Shown: one piece after another, positions 1-25,000 of the stretch
Layout of the letters: every line of letters starts with the position of its first letter
Numbering within the stretch: position 1 is the stretch's first letter
Assembly (NCBI GenBank): GCA_940671915.1
Contig: CALNVZ010003429.1
Span: 27,610,229 to 27,674,228, forward strand
DNA: 64,000 nt
Direction: 5' to 3'
Source of the DNA: Paracentrotus lividus
Lineage: Eukaryota > Echinodermata > Echinoidea > Camarodonta > Echinidae
Notes under the pieces: model-generated
What the model was told of the DNA's origin: nothing
The model's input: only the letters and a program-made list of their open reading frames with translations
Databases searched by the model: none
Program-made: the position numbers and the translations under genes

Positions 1-615
1 TAGTGACCCTACATTTATGAATTTCTGAATGCTTTGTAGTTTTTATCTATCTTTTTCCTTTTACCATGGCATGGGCCAGTAAAGATTTTTTGGCAATGTC
101 TCTCTTGTGTCTTCTGTCATATGTGCACCACTTTTGTTTCCCCCTTTTGCTATGATGTATAGATATTGATTAGTTCATTGGTTCATGGGGTTTTGACATG
201 AAACATCAATCAGATATGATTACTTACGTCTTGGACCAACTTTCAATGTCACTATTCAAGAGACTTGAATGGGATTCGATCCTATGTTGAATCCATGTTA
301 GTTTGTAGGCTAATGAATAAGTGACCATGGGCAGTACTGGTTGGTCATCTCCTGATCCTTATTGTTTTTGACACAATGTACGAACCATTTATATTGTACA
401 TTTAACATGGTGTTGCCTCTGGTTTAAAGACTGTTGATTGGAAGCAAAATTTGCATGATAAAATTTGCCATGTACACTGAATCACCTCAAGAGTAGAAAT
501 GGATATATTGTACTCTTGACATATTTAAAGGTAAAGCGAGCATTATTTGAACACCATTATTTTGCTATATGGCCTGAGATAAACTTGTGAAATTTCTTGT
601 GTATTATTTTGATAG
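1..615 (+). other. intron of the SYCP2-like gene
   Basis: AT-rich sequence with no coding exon that I can see. It precedes the acceptor at 614-615 and should be intronic because the first visible exon begins inside a codon. Confidence 0.5.
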
Positions 616-11318
<10,703 letters not shown>

Positions 11319-11939
11319 TTGGCAAGTGCTTCAAATATGACTCTTTCATACGTGTTTGTACATGCTGTTTATATTTAAGTAGATAGTTTGGCGGGAACAA
11401 CATGTGGTGTTTATATATATATGTTATCATTCTTCTTTGTACTATGAATTTCCTAATGAGAGAAATGTTTTAGAGTATTTCTGTTTGTGAAAGTCCCCAA
11501 CTTTGTTAGAACATGTTATCAATAATTATTTGATGATTTTCATTACATTGTAATATACATATAGATGACCGTGTAGCCCCTTTTTCTTTTGCATTAATTG
11601 ACAAATATCCTTATTGATGTTTTCTCACTCAATAATTGTGGCTCTATTTGTTGTACATGGAAATGTATTGTACTATAAATTTCTGCACTTTTTTCTTTGT
11701 AGTTTCATTAAAGTAATACCAAGCATCCAATAGAGAGGAGATATCTGTAATTATCTGTTTTGTATATTTGAATGTTTCCAATTTGCTTCACATTTTTAAA
11801 ATGACATTACAGAAAAAAAAACGATGACAGTGTTTCTGAAAAGCATATGAGGGTTAGCACCTGTTATTAATGGATTGTTTATCTCTGTATTGATTGCATG
11901 CACTTGATTTTTGTTGATTGTCATTCAAAACTTTGATAA

Positions 11940-12372
11940 TATAGCTGATTAACTTACTGATTTTAAAAACGATATGGCTGAGTAAATGTATATTTTTGTT
12001 TCAGATACAGATATTATATGAAAATAATAATATATACATTGAAAAATATAAGCTACTTATATATATATATTTATTGGTTCAAAGAGTTTATTGAGATTTA
12101 TGTACATATTTGAATTGGCTAATTTAATTTGCAACATTGATCTCATTTGAGACTATAATTTAATACTTTAACAATACATGAATATTTAACAATACATGTA
12201 TAAACTGATTAACTTATTGGTTTTACCTTCGATATGGCTGAGTAAATCTTTATTTTTGTTTCAGATACATGTATGCTGATGACATATAGATTTAAAGATA
12301 TAATATAAGCTATGTATAGATATATTTATTGGTTTAAATGGGTTACTGATAATTTTGTACATATATTTATAA
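11940..12372 (+). repeat. tandem duplication of a 170-180 nt segment
   Basis: 11940-12120 and 12199-12372 share gatatggctgagtaaat, atttttgtttcagatac and tatatttattggtt in the same order with many substitutions: an old local duplication. Confidence 0.7.
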
Positions 12373-13542
12373 CCTTGAAATGTATTTACTTGAACTGAAT
12401 AATTTCCTCATAAAATTATTTATTTAAGACAAGATTAGATGCTGAAACATTATGTGTTGCCAGCTTTGGGTGCTGCATATTTTGGAATTATGAAATTTCC
12501 TGTGGAGTTGTTTGTTTGTGAGCCTTGAAGCAAGGGCAACACTAATATATTTTTTTTTTACAGCATGTTCATGTAAATAATACACCTTTTCCGCATGAAA
12601 AGCATGTTTTGTTTTTTTTATTAGATTGGCCGAGACAAATCAATTGACAACCTGAATATAGTAACAGCCCAAGTCCAACTTTCAGCTATATTGGGTTAAA
12701 CATTGGAAACTGATGCTTATAAGTGAAGAGTATATAGCCCTGAATCCAACCCCAAAAAGGGCTGGACAGGAATGAAAAAGTGACCAAATTCCTCATTAAA
12801 CAATTTACGCAAAAATAAGTTGTTTTTCAGAATTTATTTGAAATGAACTGCCATGGACTTGGCCATTCTTATATTCAAATTCTCAAAGTCTGCTTGATTA
12901 TGATGCGATATTGTGTAAACAATATACACATGTACATATTATATTAAATATTCAGGGAAATTCACAAGTGGATACTTTTTGTGACCTTTTCATTTAACAC
13001 AGCCCTATATTGAACAGGAAATTTTCAAGAAAATGGACTTGTGTAATTCACAAGAATTAAACCCGCAAATATGGCTTATACTGTATAAGTAAATTACCTT
13101 GTATTATTTAGAAAAGTGATGTAACTTGCAGCTACACATATTATACAAGGTTAAGCCATTGCATATGCATGCACTACCAGCAATGATTATAGTAATTAAT
13201 GCTTAAATATGACGACCATTGAAGAGATGTCGGCATATAATGAAGGCTATTGAGTCATTGGGCAGTGACCCGCCCTCAAATGTTAATGAGCATTTTAATA
13301 GGATAGTTAGCGGTATATTGAGGACATTCCATTTTATCAGGCAATATCACTTACAAGCCAGACATGAAATGTGACCCGACTGACCAAAACCCTTACTAAT
13401 GCAGTGGTCACAACACAAAGTGCAACATGCAATTCTCTATGTTATAGAGAGTTGCTGTTTACACATACAACATGTTGTGACCACCGCTTAAGTCACAGTT
13501 TTCCAACAGAAGGTCAAATTAGGGTTAGAGGGAAGTTTTCCA

Positions 13543-14214
13543 TTAGTACGTCCCAAAAAGAACTATACACTTTTGACCAGGCTACCAAATTAAAAATATA
13601 TGATTCTTGGGGAGAAAGTTTAGGTGTATATGAACTAAGCTTATATCCTCAACTATCATTATGACCCAAAAAATTCTGAAAATAACGCATTCTTCAGTGA
13701 GCAATGCCCACTTTTATGAAGGACATAAAGAACAGCCTGCGCAGGAATTCACTATTCATTTATCCCCTGGGTATGGCATGCCAAGAAGGATTCAAGTAAT
13801 AATGGAGTAAATCTGCTAACAAAGACAAAAATAAACTGAAGTCAGAGCAAAAATCAATGATATGAAAACAAAACGGTGAAAACTACATTTTGCAGAATAT
13901 TGATTGTTTATTTCTGACTTTTGATATATCTTTTACTCTGTTCGCTGATTCATTCCATTATTTCTTTGAATCCTTCTTGGCATGCCATACCCAGGTGGTA
14001 AATAAATAGCGAATTCCTGCGCAGGCTATTTTTTGTGTCCTTCATAAAAGTGGGCATTGCTCACTGAAGAATGTGTTATTTTCAGAATTTTTTGTGTCAT
14101 AATGATAGTTGAGGATATGAGCTTTATATACATCTAAACCTTTTCCCCAAGAAATACATTTTTTTTAATTTGGTAGCCTTGTCAAAAGTGTATAGTTCTT
14201 TTTGGGACGCACTG
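13543..14214. mobile_element. mariner-like non-autonomous element with ~270-nt inverted repeats
   Basis: Left acgtcccaaaaagaactata and right tatagttctttttgggacgc are inverted. Similarity runs inward past catgccaagaaggattcaa. The right end reads CAGTGCGTCCC next to TA, as in Tc1/mariner ends. No transposase. Confidence 0.75.
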
Positions 14215-14703
14215 TATTACCTGTAATATTGCTAGAATGCACAAAACAAATAATTCATTTTGCACTGCACATGTACATGTGTGAAGCATATCGATCTTTA
14301 GTTCACTAGAAAGATTATTGGAATAACTTCAGTTGTGTATATGTTCAAATGGAAATTTGATGTGAAAAAAACTGTAAGGGGTGTTTTACCAAATTGATTG
14401 TAAGTTTATTATGGACAACTTTATGAAGAACCAAATGGGATGCTCAAATAATTTTTAAGTTCATTACCAAAAACGGGACCTAAAGTTAAAAGTGCAAATT
14501 ATCCTCAATATTGTTCATAAACATTTTGAACATCCATGGCATTTTTATTTTTTATTTTATTGAGATTATTAGAAAGTCAATTAAAAGTCAAATTCTCAAC
14601 TTATTACCTTATGAAACACCCCTGGCCCTAAAGCTATACTGCCCTCCTTTGACAAAAGGAAGCAAGTGACAAAAATTATTATCCTGTTAAAGACTCAAAA
14701 TGT

Positions 14704-15004
14704 GCAGGCGCGGATCCAGAGGCCCCCCCCCAGCAAAAAAAAAAAGAAAGAAAAAAGAATTTAAAAAGCCAAGTAAAAATAGACGAGTGGGTCGATTGAC
14801 CCCCAACCTTTCCCCTATAGCTGATATATGATGAACTCTTCAAAAAATCAACATCCCCCCTTCCCTTATCGCTCGGCCAGCGTGACTTGAAAAAAATTGA
14901 GTGTACATTGTGGCTTGCCTGGTGTAACGGGAACAAAATTTGGGTGTACCAAAATCTGAAATTCCGATTTGGCCCCCCTGTAATGAAATCCTGGATCCGC
15001 CACT
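14704..15004. mobile_element. palindromic element with GCGGATCCAG ends
   Basis: caggcgcggatccag on the left and ctggatccgccactg on the right, with C/G-runs just inside both ends. Confidence 0.65.
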
Positions 15005-15670
15005 GATGTGTGGTTCTTTTTTATTGCACTGCTGTTAATGCGATCATAATATTCTACTGAATATTATATCTTGGCAGGACGATGTACATGTAGGTAAATT
15101 ATGAAAACATCATATATACCTCCAATTCTGTTGAAATTTTACTTGCTTCGATTTGTCAAATTATAGCAATATAGGTTTGTATGTTTTTTAAAGCAATTCT
15201 TTGGTATTCAATCAAATGTTAATTTGCATTTCTTCATCAACTGAAATGAATGGATTCTGTAAAGTACTAGTTTAAGCATTTTGACTTCATCTCAAGTGCT
15301 ACATGTATGTACATGTGTTGTGAATTATACAGCGAAACGTATTGCCTTTTTGAACCTCACTTGATGTTTATTTTATTGAAGCTAGTGTTTTGTGTTGTAT
15401 TCCAGTTCAGACCAAAGTTGTTTTGTATGCATGTGGCGTACACAGTTATGTGAATAAATCAGTTGAAGAAATTGAAGTGGTGCATCCTTACAGTCTTTTG
15501 TTATTGAGTCTTCCCTTTTACTATGTTAAACTCTTCCACACCCTTGCTCAACCCATGTGGTCTACTATTTTGGTCTAATGGATAATAATACAAACTGGTT
15601 GTAGACACTTTACCATTATAACTAGACCGTAACTTTGACACACTTAATGCATAGAGATTCAATTCCTTCA

Positions 15671-15886
15671 GGGGGGCGTTTCATAAAGAGTTAAGTAGAC
15701 TTAAAGTCACACTTAAATTTTATACTCATCCTGTATTATAACGCACAATCTAATTGATATACTTCTCAATGGCACGCATCCCCTAGGCATGCTCTGACCA
15801 ATGAGATGATGCGTAATATACCACATGCAACTGGGGATTTAAGTGCGATTTTTAAGTCTCCTTAACTCTTTGTGAAACACCCCCTG
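15671..15886. mobile_element. palindromic element (GGGGCGTTTCATAAAG family)
   Basis: Inverted ends ggggcgtttcataaagagtt and aactctttgtgaaacacccc. Same family as 720-938. Confidence 0.72.
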
Positions 15887-15937
15887 GTCCTGATCAGATG
15901 ATGTAGGATCGGTTCTGTTATAATATGTCAAAGTAAT

Positions 15938-16226
15938 ACTGTAATAATAATAATAGCGCTTAATACATATATCCACCTTGGTGTTTCTAAGCGCTTATAG
16001 TGTTAACTTATTATTACCCGGCTTAGCTAGGCTACCCCGAAAGGTGCTCGCACCATTCAAGGAAATGCTACCTACCGGTACCCATTCACCTCACTTGGGT
16101 CAAGGACGGCAAATTTGAAGGTTGACACCTTGCTGAAGGATGCTAGTGGTATGGACGGCATTCGAACCGCATACCTTGTGATCTTAAGTCCGCCGACTTA
16201 TCCACTCGACCACACCACTCCCACCA
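15938..16226 (-). mobile_element. tRNA-derived SINE (tRNA-Leu-like head)
   Basis: On the minus strand the head (about 16148-16226) has a B-box ggttcgaatgc, an A-box-like tggtcgagtggataag and an anticodon-arm-like gacttaagatc. A conserved body follows, with agcgcttagaaacacc and a tail rich in ATT repeats. The acceptor stem does not pair well, so it is a SINE and not a tRNA gene. Confidence 0.7.
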
Positions 16227-18534
16227 CTGTAACACTAAATAATAAACATAACCTGTAGTCTGATTGACGTTCGATATTTTATTGAAGGTACATGTATTTA
16301 TGATGGTACATTCAAGTGCTGTGCACATAGAAATTGACAAACTGGCTTACAGCTTAAATTGTCATCTTCATATCTGTATTACATAGTAAACTCATTTTAT
16401 GATGATTAATTGAATACATGCAGTATAAATGCTTCACAAACCGCATACATTAAATTTTCAGTCACGACTTTTCATCCAATTCTAATATTTGATTGGTTCA
16501 TTTTCTGAGAAAACTAAAACAATAACACCAATGTTGGTTGCCGTAACATTCAGTACAAATAGATGTATTTATACGAAAAATAGGAATGTTTTATGAGATT
16601 TCTCGCCTGTTCATTTGAGGTATAATTTTCCCTGTCTAAAGAAAAACAATTCCCTGATATCTTGAAAACCCTCTCAAAACATCACTTTAGTTTTCTTTTA
16701 TCAAAATTTTTATTTCCTTACAAAAGTTTTTCCCTAAATTTATGTCAATACACACAAACACATATTAACAGTAATGGTATTGATCAAGTGAATATAGTAT
16801 TCAACATTAACATATCTAATATCATATTCAAACTTATCATTGGTTATCATTAAACCCTTTTTCTAAATAAAAAATTGGAAAGGTTACAATTTTGTTTAGA
16901 GTTCTCACATTCCATGTGTAGAGAATGAACTACATGTACATACAAATTTAAGCTGCTTTAAATATTGTCATAAAGATAGAATTACAAAATAAGCTAAAGA
17001 ATAGAGTAATTTCACGCGACGTCACGTGGTGGGCAAGACAATAAGGTACCGGTGCACCAGACCGTAAAAACAATGATTTATCACGGTTTGATGGACATGT
17101 TTCTATTGTTTAGCCCACCAACATGGATGAATGATGACGTCGCTGGGAACGCTCTATACAAAAACAGTGACAGGGAACACATTATGTGATTAAAGCAAAA
17201 TGTACAGTCCACTTCTGTTATAGCAATTCAATTTTCTCGGTCAAAATTTCAAACATACAGTGCACAAATAATGTATATTTGTTTCAAATTGTTTAGTTTA
17301 ACAACATTACATGTATGTTATATAAAAGCATTTGGGTTTATCTTGAACACCTTGTTATAACAGGAGTGACTGCGGACAAGTAAAAATGACTAGACTAAAA
17401 TAATACTTTTTTGTTCATTTTGTGCACCTTTTAGTTTTAACAAATTGTGCACTAACAAAACATCTACAAAATACTTAATAACCCTCCACCATTTAATACA
17501 CATACAGGTGTTACAAGATAAATTATTGAAAAAGTTTGTTCAAACATACATGAACCATGCTACATAGTTCATTGTAATGATGACTATATTCAAATGATGC
17601 AGAACAGTCTAATTCCATTATAGCAAGATGCAAAGGACCAAACCAATTACGTTGTAATGGAATCTCATATGAAATACTCAAGTCCCATACACTGCAAAAA
17701 TGTGAAATATGAACCAGAAGATTTGTCTCATTGTAACAAAATCTTGTAGTCATGCCTGTTATAATGGAAGTAGAATGTATTTAAAGTCTGACTTGATCAA
17801 ACACCTGATAAAATTCAGTACAACAAATACAAAGTAATAGGTATTATTCATCAATCAATGATTCACAATTAGGCTGCATTAAACATTCTCATTAGTTTTC
17901 CTTTAGGAAATATATTCATTGTCTCTCTTTCAATCCACATACTAATAAACATATCCTCTTATTTCAGCCCATGATAAAGCACATACTCGGTATCAATACA
18001 TTCTAAACATTTTTTTTTTTTCAGTTCATAAATTTACATTATTTTGGGGGGTTAACATTCAATCTTTCTTTATACAAAATTCATGTTTGTATGAGAACTC
18101 AAAGAAAAAGCTTGTAGCGAATCAAAAACATCAATTTTTCTCTGGCCCTTATACCCCAGAGCAAGAACTATTATAAATTGGAAAACACAGATGTGAACTA
18201 AATATTAGATACTAAAACCAATTTTGAATATAGTTGTAATAAATGTATCCCATTTTAACGCCAACAACTACTTGGTAAAATATTTTTTAGTAATTAAACC
18301 CCTTTACATGTAACTCACAAATAAATTTATCACAACATAAATGTGAAAAATCATACAAACACTTACAAGTCTCAGAGCTTTGCTCAAACTTGTAAATAAT
18401 TTCAAGGTGTAATAAAACTCAAGGACTGGAATTAAATCTAAGGAATTTGCTGTCAGTTTTGTGCGATCTGATGAATAACAAAAGAAATTGGATTTCTTTT
18501 TTAAAGAGCATCCAAAAATATCAAACATTTGCAC

Positions 18535-18540
18535 TTTATT
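18535..18540 (-). terminator. candidate CAD polyadenylation signal
   Basis: First AATAAA downstream of the CAD stop on the minus strand, 385 nt away. Position and hexamer only. Confidence 0.3.
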
Positions 18541-18924
18541 GATTGATTTGCATGTATATATACAGATTGTCACTTTTGATGTGATGATTTGTGCGATAAT
18601 ATAAGTATACCATAAAGATGCATTTTTCTGCAATCCATGACTTTCAGTCTTGTACTGGAGAGATATTAATGATGTATTTTCAACTATGTATGGAATGACT
18701 TATTCATAACAGAATATACAACTCCATTATTACAAGTTTTTTTTCACTGCAATCAATGACAGGATGCAGGAACACAAGCTGATCAACAAGAGGAGAAACC
18801 TTTACGAAAAAGATCTTGATCAAACAATTTTTTCCCGAGCCAGAGGTTTAAATATACGAAGCACACAGTTTCCATACCCTTTGGGTCAGTGCTGAACTGT
18901 AGTTTTCAAGACGAAAAAAAAGGC

Positions 18925-19027
18925 CTATGCTTTACCTAGTACCATTGCCAAGAGCGCCATTCTAACGTACATACCGCATTCGGCTTGTCTGAAGTAAGCT
19001 GCACGGGGGTCAGTATCAACAGCAGGA
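18925..19027 (-). CDS. CAD: CAD exon v38, last coding exon (ATCase C-terminus)
   Basis: Acceptor TATTACAG; one base completes Ser, then [18 protein letters not shown], a hydrophobic helix, GKA and TAG at 18925-18927. Confidence 0.93.
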
Positions 19028-22000
19028 CTGTAATAGATATCAAGGAGAATTTACGTAATTTTGATATGAGCAGTGAAAATCTAATACAATGTTTAACCCT
19101 CAAAAGACTGGGAGGGGGCCATCATGGCCCCCCTCTCGACATTTTCCGCGACCATTCCGCTGCGTGAAATTTTTTGATCGCGCCGCTTGCTGACTTTATA
19201 CTTTCAAGTCTCGCGCATCTTTTGAAACCATTTTCACGAAAATCGGTCATACCGTTACGACGCTGCACGATTTTCAAAAAAATCCGTCAGACCGAAAATG
19301 GCTCAAAAATCTTAGGGGGGGGGCCAATATGTGGCGCCCACACCCCCCCCCCCCCCCCAGTCTTGACAGCTACCAAAACACCCCAGTCTTATGAGGGTTA
19401 AGATTGTATTCCTCCATTTAAAGAACGGAAAAAGAGCAATTCAAGGAAATTAAAATTAAAAATACATGCATAGATGACAGCAGCCCGCAAGTGATGTCAC
19501 AAAACTTACAGTTGGAAAAAATTGAAAACTTTTATATCCTTTGACTAATTTTCTTCAAATGTTCACTGACATGTTTATCTCTTTTATCTGCTTTTATCAA
19601 AACCAACTCAAATCCAGGGTGGGCTCCTCCTTCAAAAGTATGCAGAGAGGAAATGTTCGTGAATTGCAGCATGAAAATAAAAACCCACAAAAACTTTTGA
19701 TTTTCACTTTTTTTAACCGTATGGTGGCTAAAATGGGGTCAAAGATCAATCTTGCGAAGTTATCCATTTTTTTACAGTTAAATGCAAGTTTCTCTGATTA
19801 TTATCTTACCTGATTTCATCCACCCTTGGAAGAGGGTGAAGGACCACCATCTTTGCCTTAGCTTTGGTCATGGTATAAGGAGACAGGATGAATTGACCAG
19901 CGACCTGAAAGAAAAAATATTTGAATATTTGAACATGTATTAGAAGATGAATTGATTCCATAACATTTGCCTCAGCAACAATTGTTCCCCTGTAAATTCC
20001 ATTCACTAACTGAATGACATACTTCAACTAAGAGTGTGTTCAATGTCCAGTTTCAAATTTATACGCCAACATGAATCATGATACAAAACGCAATTACAAC
20101 ACACTGATATAAAGAGAAACAAAGTGTGTGTTCATTGTCCCCCATCCCCGGTCGTAAAAGTAAACGTGTTTCAAATCTTGATTCGGAGGAAAATTTAAAA
20201 GCAGTAAAAGATGCGTTTTGAAACACAATCAGCTTCAATTTTACGACCTTGAGCATCGCGATTGCAACGAAATGCGACACTGAACAGGATTGATTTTTCA
20301 AACGTGTTTAAATGTGCTCTGGCAGTGGTAGCTTCCGGTGCAAGTGAAAAAAGGAGAAGATGTTTGTTTTTTGAGAGCGGGGAATTTAAAGACGATGGAA
20401 ATATAATCAGCTTTAAATTTTTGACACTGAACGGTGCACCGCTGATCGCGTTTGTGTTTGCGTTTTGTAATTGCGTTTTGTATCATGATTCATGTTGGCG
20501 TATAAATTTGAAACTGGACATTGAACACACCCTAAGGACTTCCCTAAACTGAACACAAACCTTACTGCAACCCCAAAACAAACCTTACATTTTAGATGAA
20601 ATAAAGCCTGAAATAATTGTAGAAGGTGCAAATGTTGTGACATTGGTAGCTTTTATACCTTTTCCTCCGCATATTTTTTTTTAGAATGCCGCTCGATGAC
20701 CTTTACTGTCAAGTTTCACGCATCCAAAAACCATTTTAGCGAACATCCGGCATATCGTTACAACAATGCAAGACCTTCCATATGATGGATTTAATACCTT
20801 TTCGTAGTCAGCGATGCTGTCAAATCGCTCTCTCTGGATCCGTGTCATGTACAGAACATCAGTGTCAGGCAAGGCTTCCTCAATGCTGCTGAACTCCTCC
20901 TACATGTCAGGAAGGAATAATTATGTTAATATTATTTTATTCACCAAGGGGATCACTTTAAATATCTACAAGCTGAAATGGAACGGCCATGTAACACATT
21001 CGAGTGGCCTCTCCAAAACCATCTTACAATTAAGGAACTGTTCAGAGAAAAAGGAGGGAAGACTAGGGAAACGATTTACTGACATATTACAGAAAGGACT
21101 ACTGTACTCGTTGGAATATAGATGTTACATTAATTTTCACAGATTTTGCACTAAAATCTCAACTCAAATCAGTTCCCTCTTGAGTGCATGTCTTCAGCAT
21201 TAACATGTGGCTGATTTATAACTTGTTTATCGATTCATATATCTACATAAACTTAAATACATAAGAAACCTGAAGCTGACCTCATAAGCTGAAAGCTTGA
21301 AAAAAAAGTAAAGTTTGGCTAAGTCCATGGGTCTATAAACTATTCTTTGTACTTGTTAATATACACAAATAGATGTTTCACCTATAATAAGTCACAAAAC
21401 AAAAAACAGAGCAAAAGGCTGCACTGGATATCATTGACAGATGTCGCTTTTTTTTCCAATGTGATATTAAACTTTGTATATCGTACCATTTGGGATAAAC
21501 ATCTCAGCTAATTGCAATCGATTGAGTGCAGTTGTAAATTGGGATGATGTCATTTGATTGTGATCAACTGTGATGTGGACATGTGGTACTGCACTTTAGC
21601 GTTTGATATCATTGGACAGACTGAAATCTCTATTTAAAAAAAGAAATAAATCATCAAATTATGGCAACATTTTGTGGCTTTGAGCCAGGAGGTCACAATT
21701 ATGATACTGACCTGTGGAATGCCTCGGCTTTGGACGTACTCCCTGACTTTCTGAGGCATTTTGAGACTGTCTGGAGAGACGTAGCGAAGACTCACTCGAT
21801 ACAAGGTCAGAAGTCGGGCTAGGGAATGGACCGTTCGGCCATGTTTCAAATCGCCAACCATTGTGATCTAGAAAATAAGTAGCAAAAGGAGAAATTATGC
21901 AGAAGAGACAGACAGAAGTGACTATTTTATTCTGTTCATTTGAATGTTCATCAAGGTGTGGCTCTGTCAGGCCTCTCACCAAAGTAGCATTATGCACAAG

Positions 22001-25000
22001 TTGTATTCCAACTTCAGGGGGTTATTGCCAATATGAGGTGTGTTAATCTCACAAATGTCCATTGGTTGTACCGATCTCCTTTCGGAAGGTGAACACATCA
22101 ATTTATTGCGAATATGAGCAGGGTTTATCTCACCAGTACCACTGAGGGTACTTATCTCCTGTGAGATAAAGAACATATCAAAGAGGGCTTACAATTTATT
22201 GCCAATGCTAGTTGGGTTTATCTTACTTTTAGTCCACTTAGTGTACCAATCTCCTCTTAAATAGTAAACATATCAAAGAGGGCTTACAATTTATTGTCAA
22301 TATGAGGTGTGTTTCTCCACGAATAGTCCATCGACTGTACCAATCTCCTATTGATTTATTTAAAAAATATTAGCCGCTCTTATCTTACCGTTAATCCGTT
22401 GACAGTACCGATCTCCTCTCGGATGGTGAACACATCAAGAAGGGCCTGGGTAGGGTGTTCACCGACCCCGTCACCGGCGTTGATGATAGGCTTTCGGCAA
22501 GCCTTAGAGGCCGCTTCTACTGCCCCTGGCTCAGGGTGACGCAGGACAATCACATCGGCATAGCTTGCCATCATTTGAACAGTATCTGTATTAAAACAAT
22601 AAGAACTTTTTGAAAGTTTTCTTTCGACAAAAGCACCATCTTTACATGTATTTCTAGTCAAGTAAAAGTCTCCAGTTGAAAAAGATTAAATAAAAGTGAC
22701 CTGCATTGGACCAAATTGATTTACATTGCAAATGAATGCAAATGAATGACATTGAATCAAGTTTAATTAAATAAATTTTAATTTAAATGATGGAATAATT
22801 AACACTGTTGCGAAGAGGATGTACATTGTACTCTCTCTAAAGTTGATTAGATTGAAAGTGATTTGAAATGAACAAATAGGAATGAAATTCATTCCCAAAC
22901 AGTAACTATCCTCAACTGTGAGATGGGGTTCTCTTGTTGGTTGCCGACAATGAAACACAATACAACTTCCATTCTTTTGCACCTTACATTTTTTACATTA
23001 TTCATGAATTTTTTTTATCTTGTCATCTTTTTGGAAATTGCATTAAATTGAACAAAATCAATTGAGATTATGGTCTTACCAGAAAGTGACTCTCCTTTAC
23101 TGTGAGATGAAGTGCCTGCGTTGAAGTTGATGGCTGTGCCTCCCAGACGTTGCATTGCAGCCAGGAAGGAGCTGGAGGTTCTAGTGCTGTTTTCATAGAA
23201 CATCAGACTGACGACCTTACCCTTCAGTACATGATCCATGTGCTTCTCTTTCTGTACGTTCATTCTCATGTAATGAGCATTGTTGAAAAGTTGATGAAGC
23301 TGGAAAATAAAACAGATTATGGCAAAAATATTCATATATTGAATATATTAATGTATTCATTCGTTCCTGGTGTAATCTAGATGATATGTGCTCATGTACT
23401 AATTTCATATACGATTATGTCATGATGTTTTTGGTTTAAAATAAATGAACAGAACTGAACTATTACAAATGACAGCACAGCAAAAACTGGGAACAAAAAC
23501 AAAAGGACAAATGAAAACCTACATTTTTCAAAGAAACAAACTTGAGAAATGCTCATGGTGACAAGATTTTTTTTTAAATACAGCAACATCTTTTAGAAGC
23601 ACTTACAGAATTTTTGCTAGAAAATTGTTATTTCATTATTCTCCTTGTGAATGATCATGTAACTGTGTGTTTTTAAAAGAGATGCACAATATTTATAAAA
23701 AATAATGAATAAAAAAAAAAAAAACAACTGTAATACATACAGCTGATCTGAAAAATATTTGAATTTAGAGTATATAGAAGAATAAATAAACGAAAAATAA
23801 AATGTTTTTTTAATTCTGAACACACTCACCTGCTCCTTTGTCATCTGTCCAGCACTAAGGATGTGCTTACCCATCAATGAGTTCAAACCAGTAGACATGA
23901 CAGGTATTGGGGTGAGAGGGGGTGCGTCACCATACCCATAGGGAGATACCATACCCTGCTGGGGGGAAGCAAAGATGGGACCACCGGTCCTGGTTGGCTG
24001 AGGGGGGTTCATAGGGGGCGACATCGGATTGGTGTCTAAAAATGAATAAAGAGTAATTATTGATAATGATAATTATGAGATTACCTACAGATTTTGGAGG
24101 TACAAAAATTTTAACTACATAATCTAAAATGCACTTACATGTACGATACAGATCTTGTTTTATTGTTGTTTATTTAACTCTTTGCCCGCCATGTACATAA
24201 TCAAAGCCAGCTCTGAATCCTAATTATGTCTTTTTGATGGTAATGTTAATAAATTCTAATTTTCAAATGAATATTTGGTCTATCATCAGTCTGGTACGGG
24301 AATTGACTAAGTGGTGTTATACAAGTTGGAATTTCAATGTAATTGAAAACGGATTTAGACAAAATGGTAAATAGGCGAAGTCGGGTGGCATGAGGCCACA
24401 TGGGCATTTATAGTCAAAGTGGTTTTAGGCCAATTGGCAATTTACCAATCAACCAACCCTTGACTTCATTCAAAACAAAAATTAACCACGCTACAATAGT
24501 GTATATTTCTTATGCACTCCATGAAACATAAGGGGTTTATACTGACCAAAAGGAGGCTCGGATAGACGATGAATCCTGGCTGGTAGCTGGAAGCGGGTCT
24601 CACCCTCTCTGCCCAGCCTGTGGGGTGAGGAGGGGCGGGAAGACGGGCGTGAGGTTGGTCGGGAGGATGGCTGACCCAGCACCTGTGGGATAGGGGCGAC
24701 CTGGACAGACAGGGGTGCAGGTTGGGGCACGCCCTCTGGCATTGTGCGTACATCCTTCCCAAAACCTGGAGACACCACCACCTGTCAAAGTTTAAGATTG
24801 ATTTCCATATATTATGAAATACTGTAACACCAATCACCGACACAGTCATTCATGATGAACGTTGAAGTCAAATGTCTGTTTAACGGTCTTGCCTTCGAAC
24901 AATTACTGCTGAGCTTCTTCTCAAAAGGATTAGGCAATCAGTCCACATTACAGTATAAGTGGTTATTTTCGTGATGACTTTATTTTCACAAATTTCATGA

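Larger units (their letters stand above)
11319..18924. other. convergent intergenic region and 3' UTRs; no gene seen
   Basis: Lies between the stop of the SYCP2-like gene (+) and the stop of CAD (-), and should hold both 3' UTRs. No open frame here has splice support or protein similarity. Repeats are listed separately. A weak inverted pair lies at about 17014-17155 (gcgacgtcacgtggtgggc / gcccaccaac ... gacgtcgc). The rest is AT-rich and featureless. Confidence 0.6.
18925..23299 (-). other. CAD: CAD aspartate transcarbamylase domain exons
   Basis: Six exons (v33-v38) plus the end of v32. Carbamoyl-phosphate loop [48 protein letters not shown] and the C-terminal [10 protein letters not shown] are all present, so the domain should be active. 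Confidence 0.95.

Noticed and set aside
16143-16226. Functional tRNA-Leu(UAA) gene
   Set aside because: B-box and anticodon-like loop are good, but the acceptor stem does not pair and a SINE body follows.
20262-20552. 96-codon + strand frame and overlapping minus frames
   Set aside because: All lie within the 499-nt inverted element at 20033-20531; mirror-image frames are expected there.
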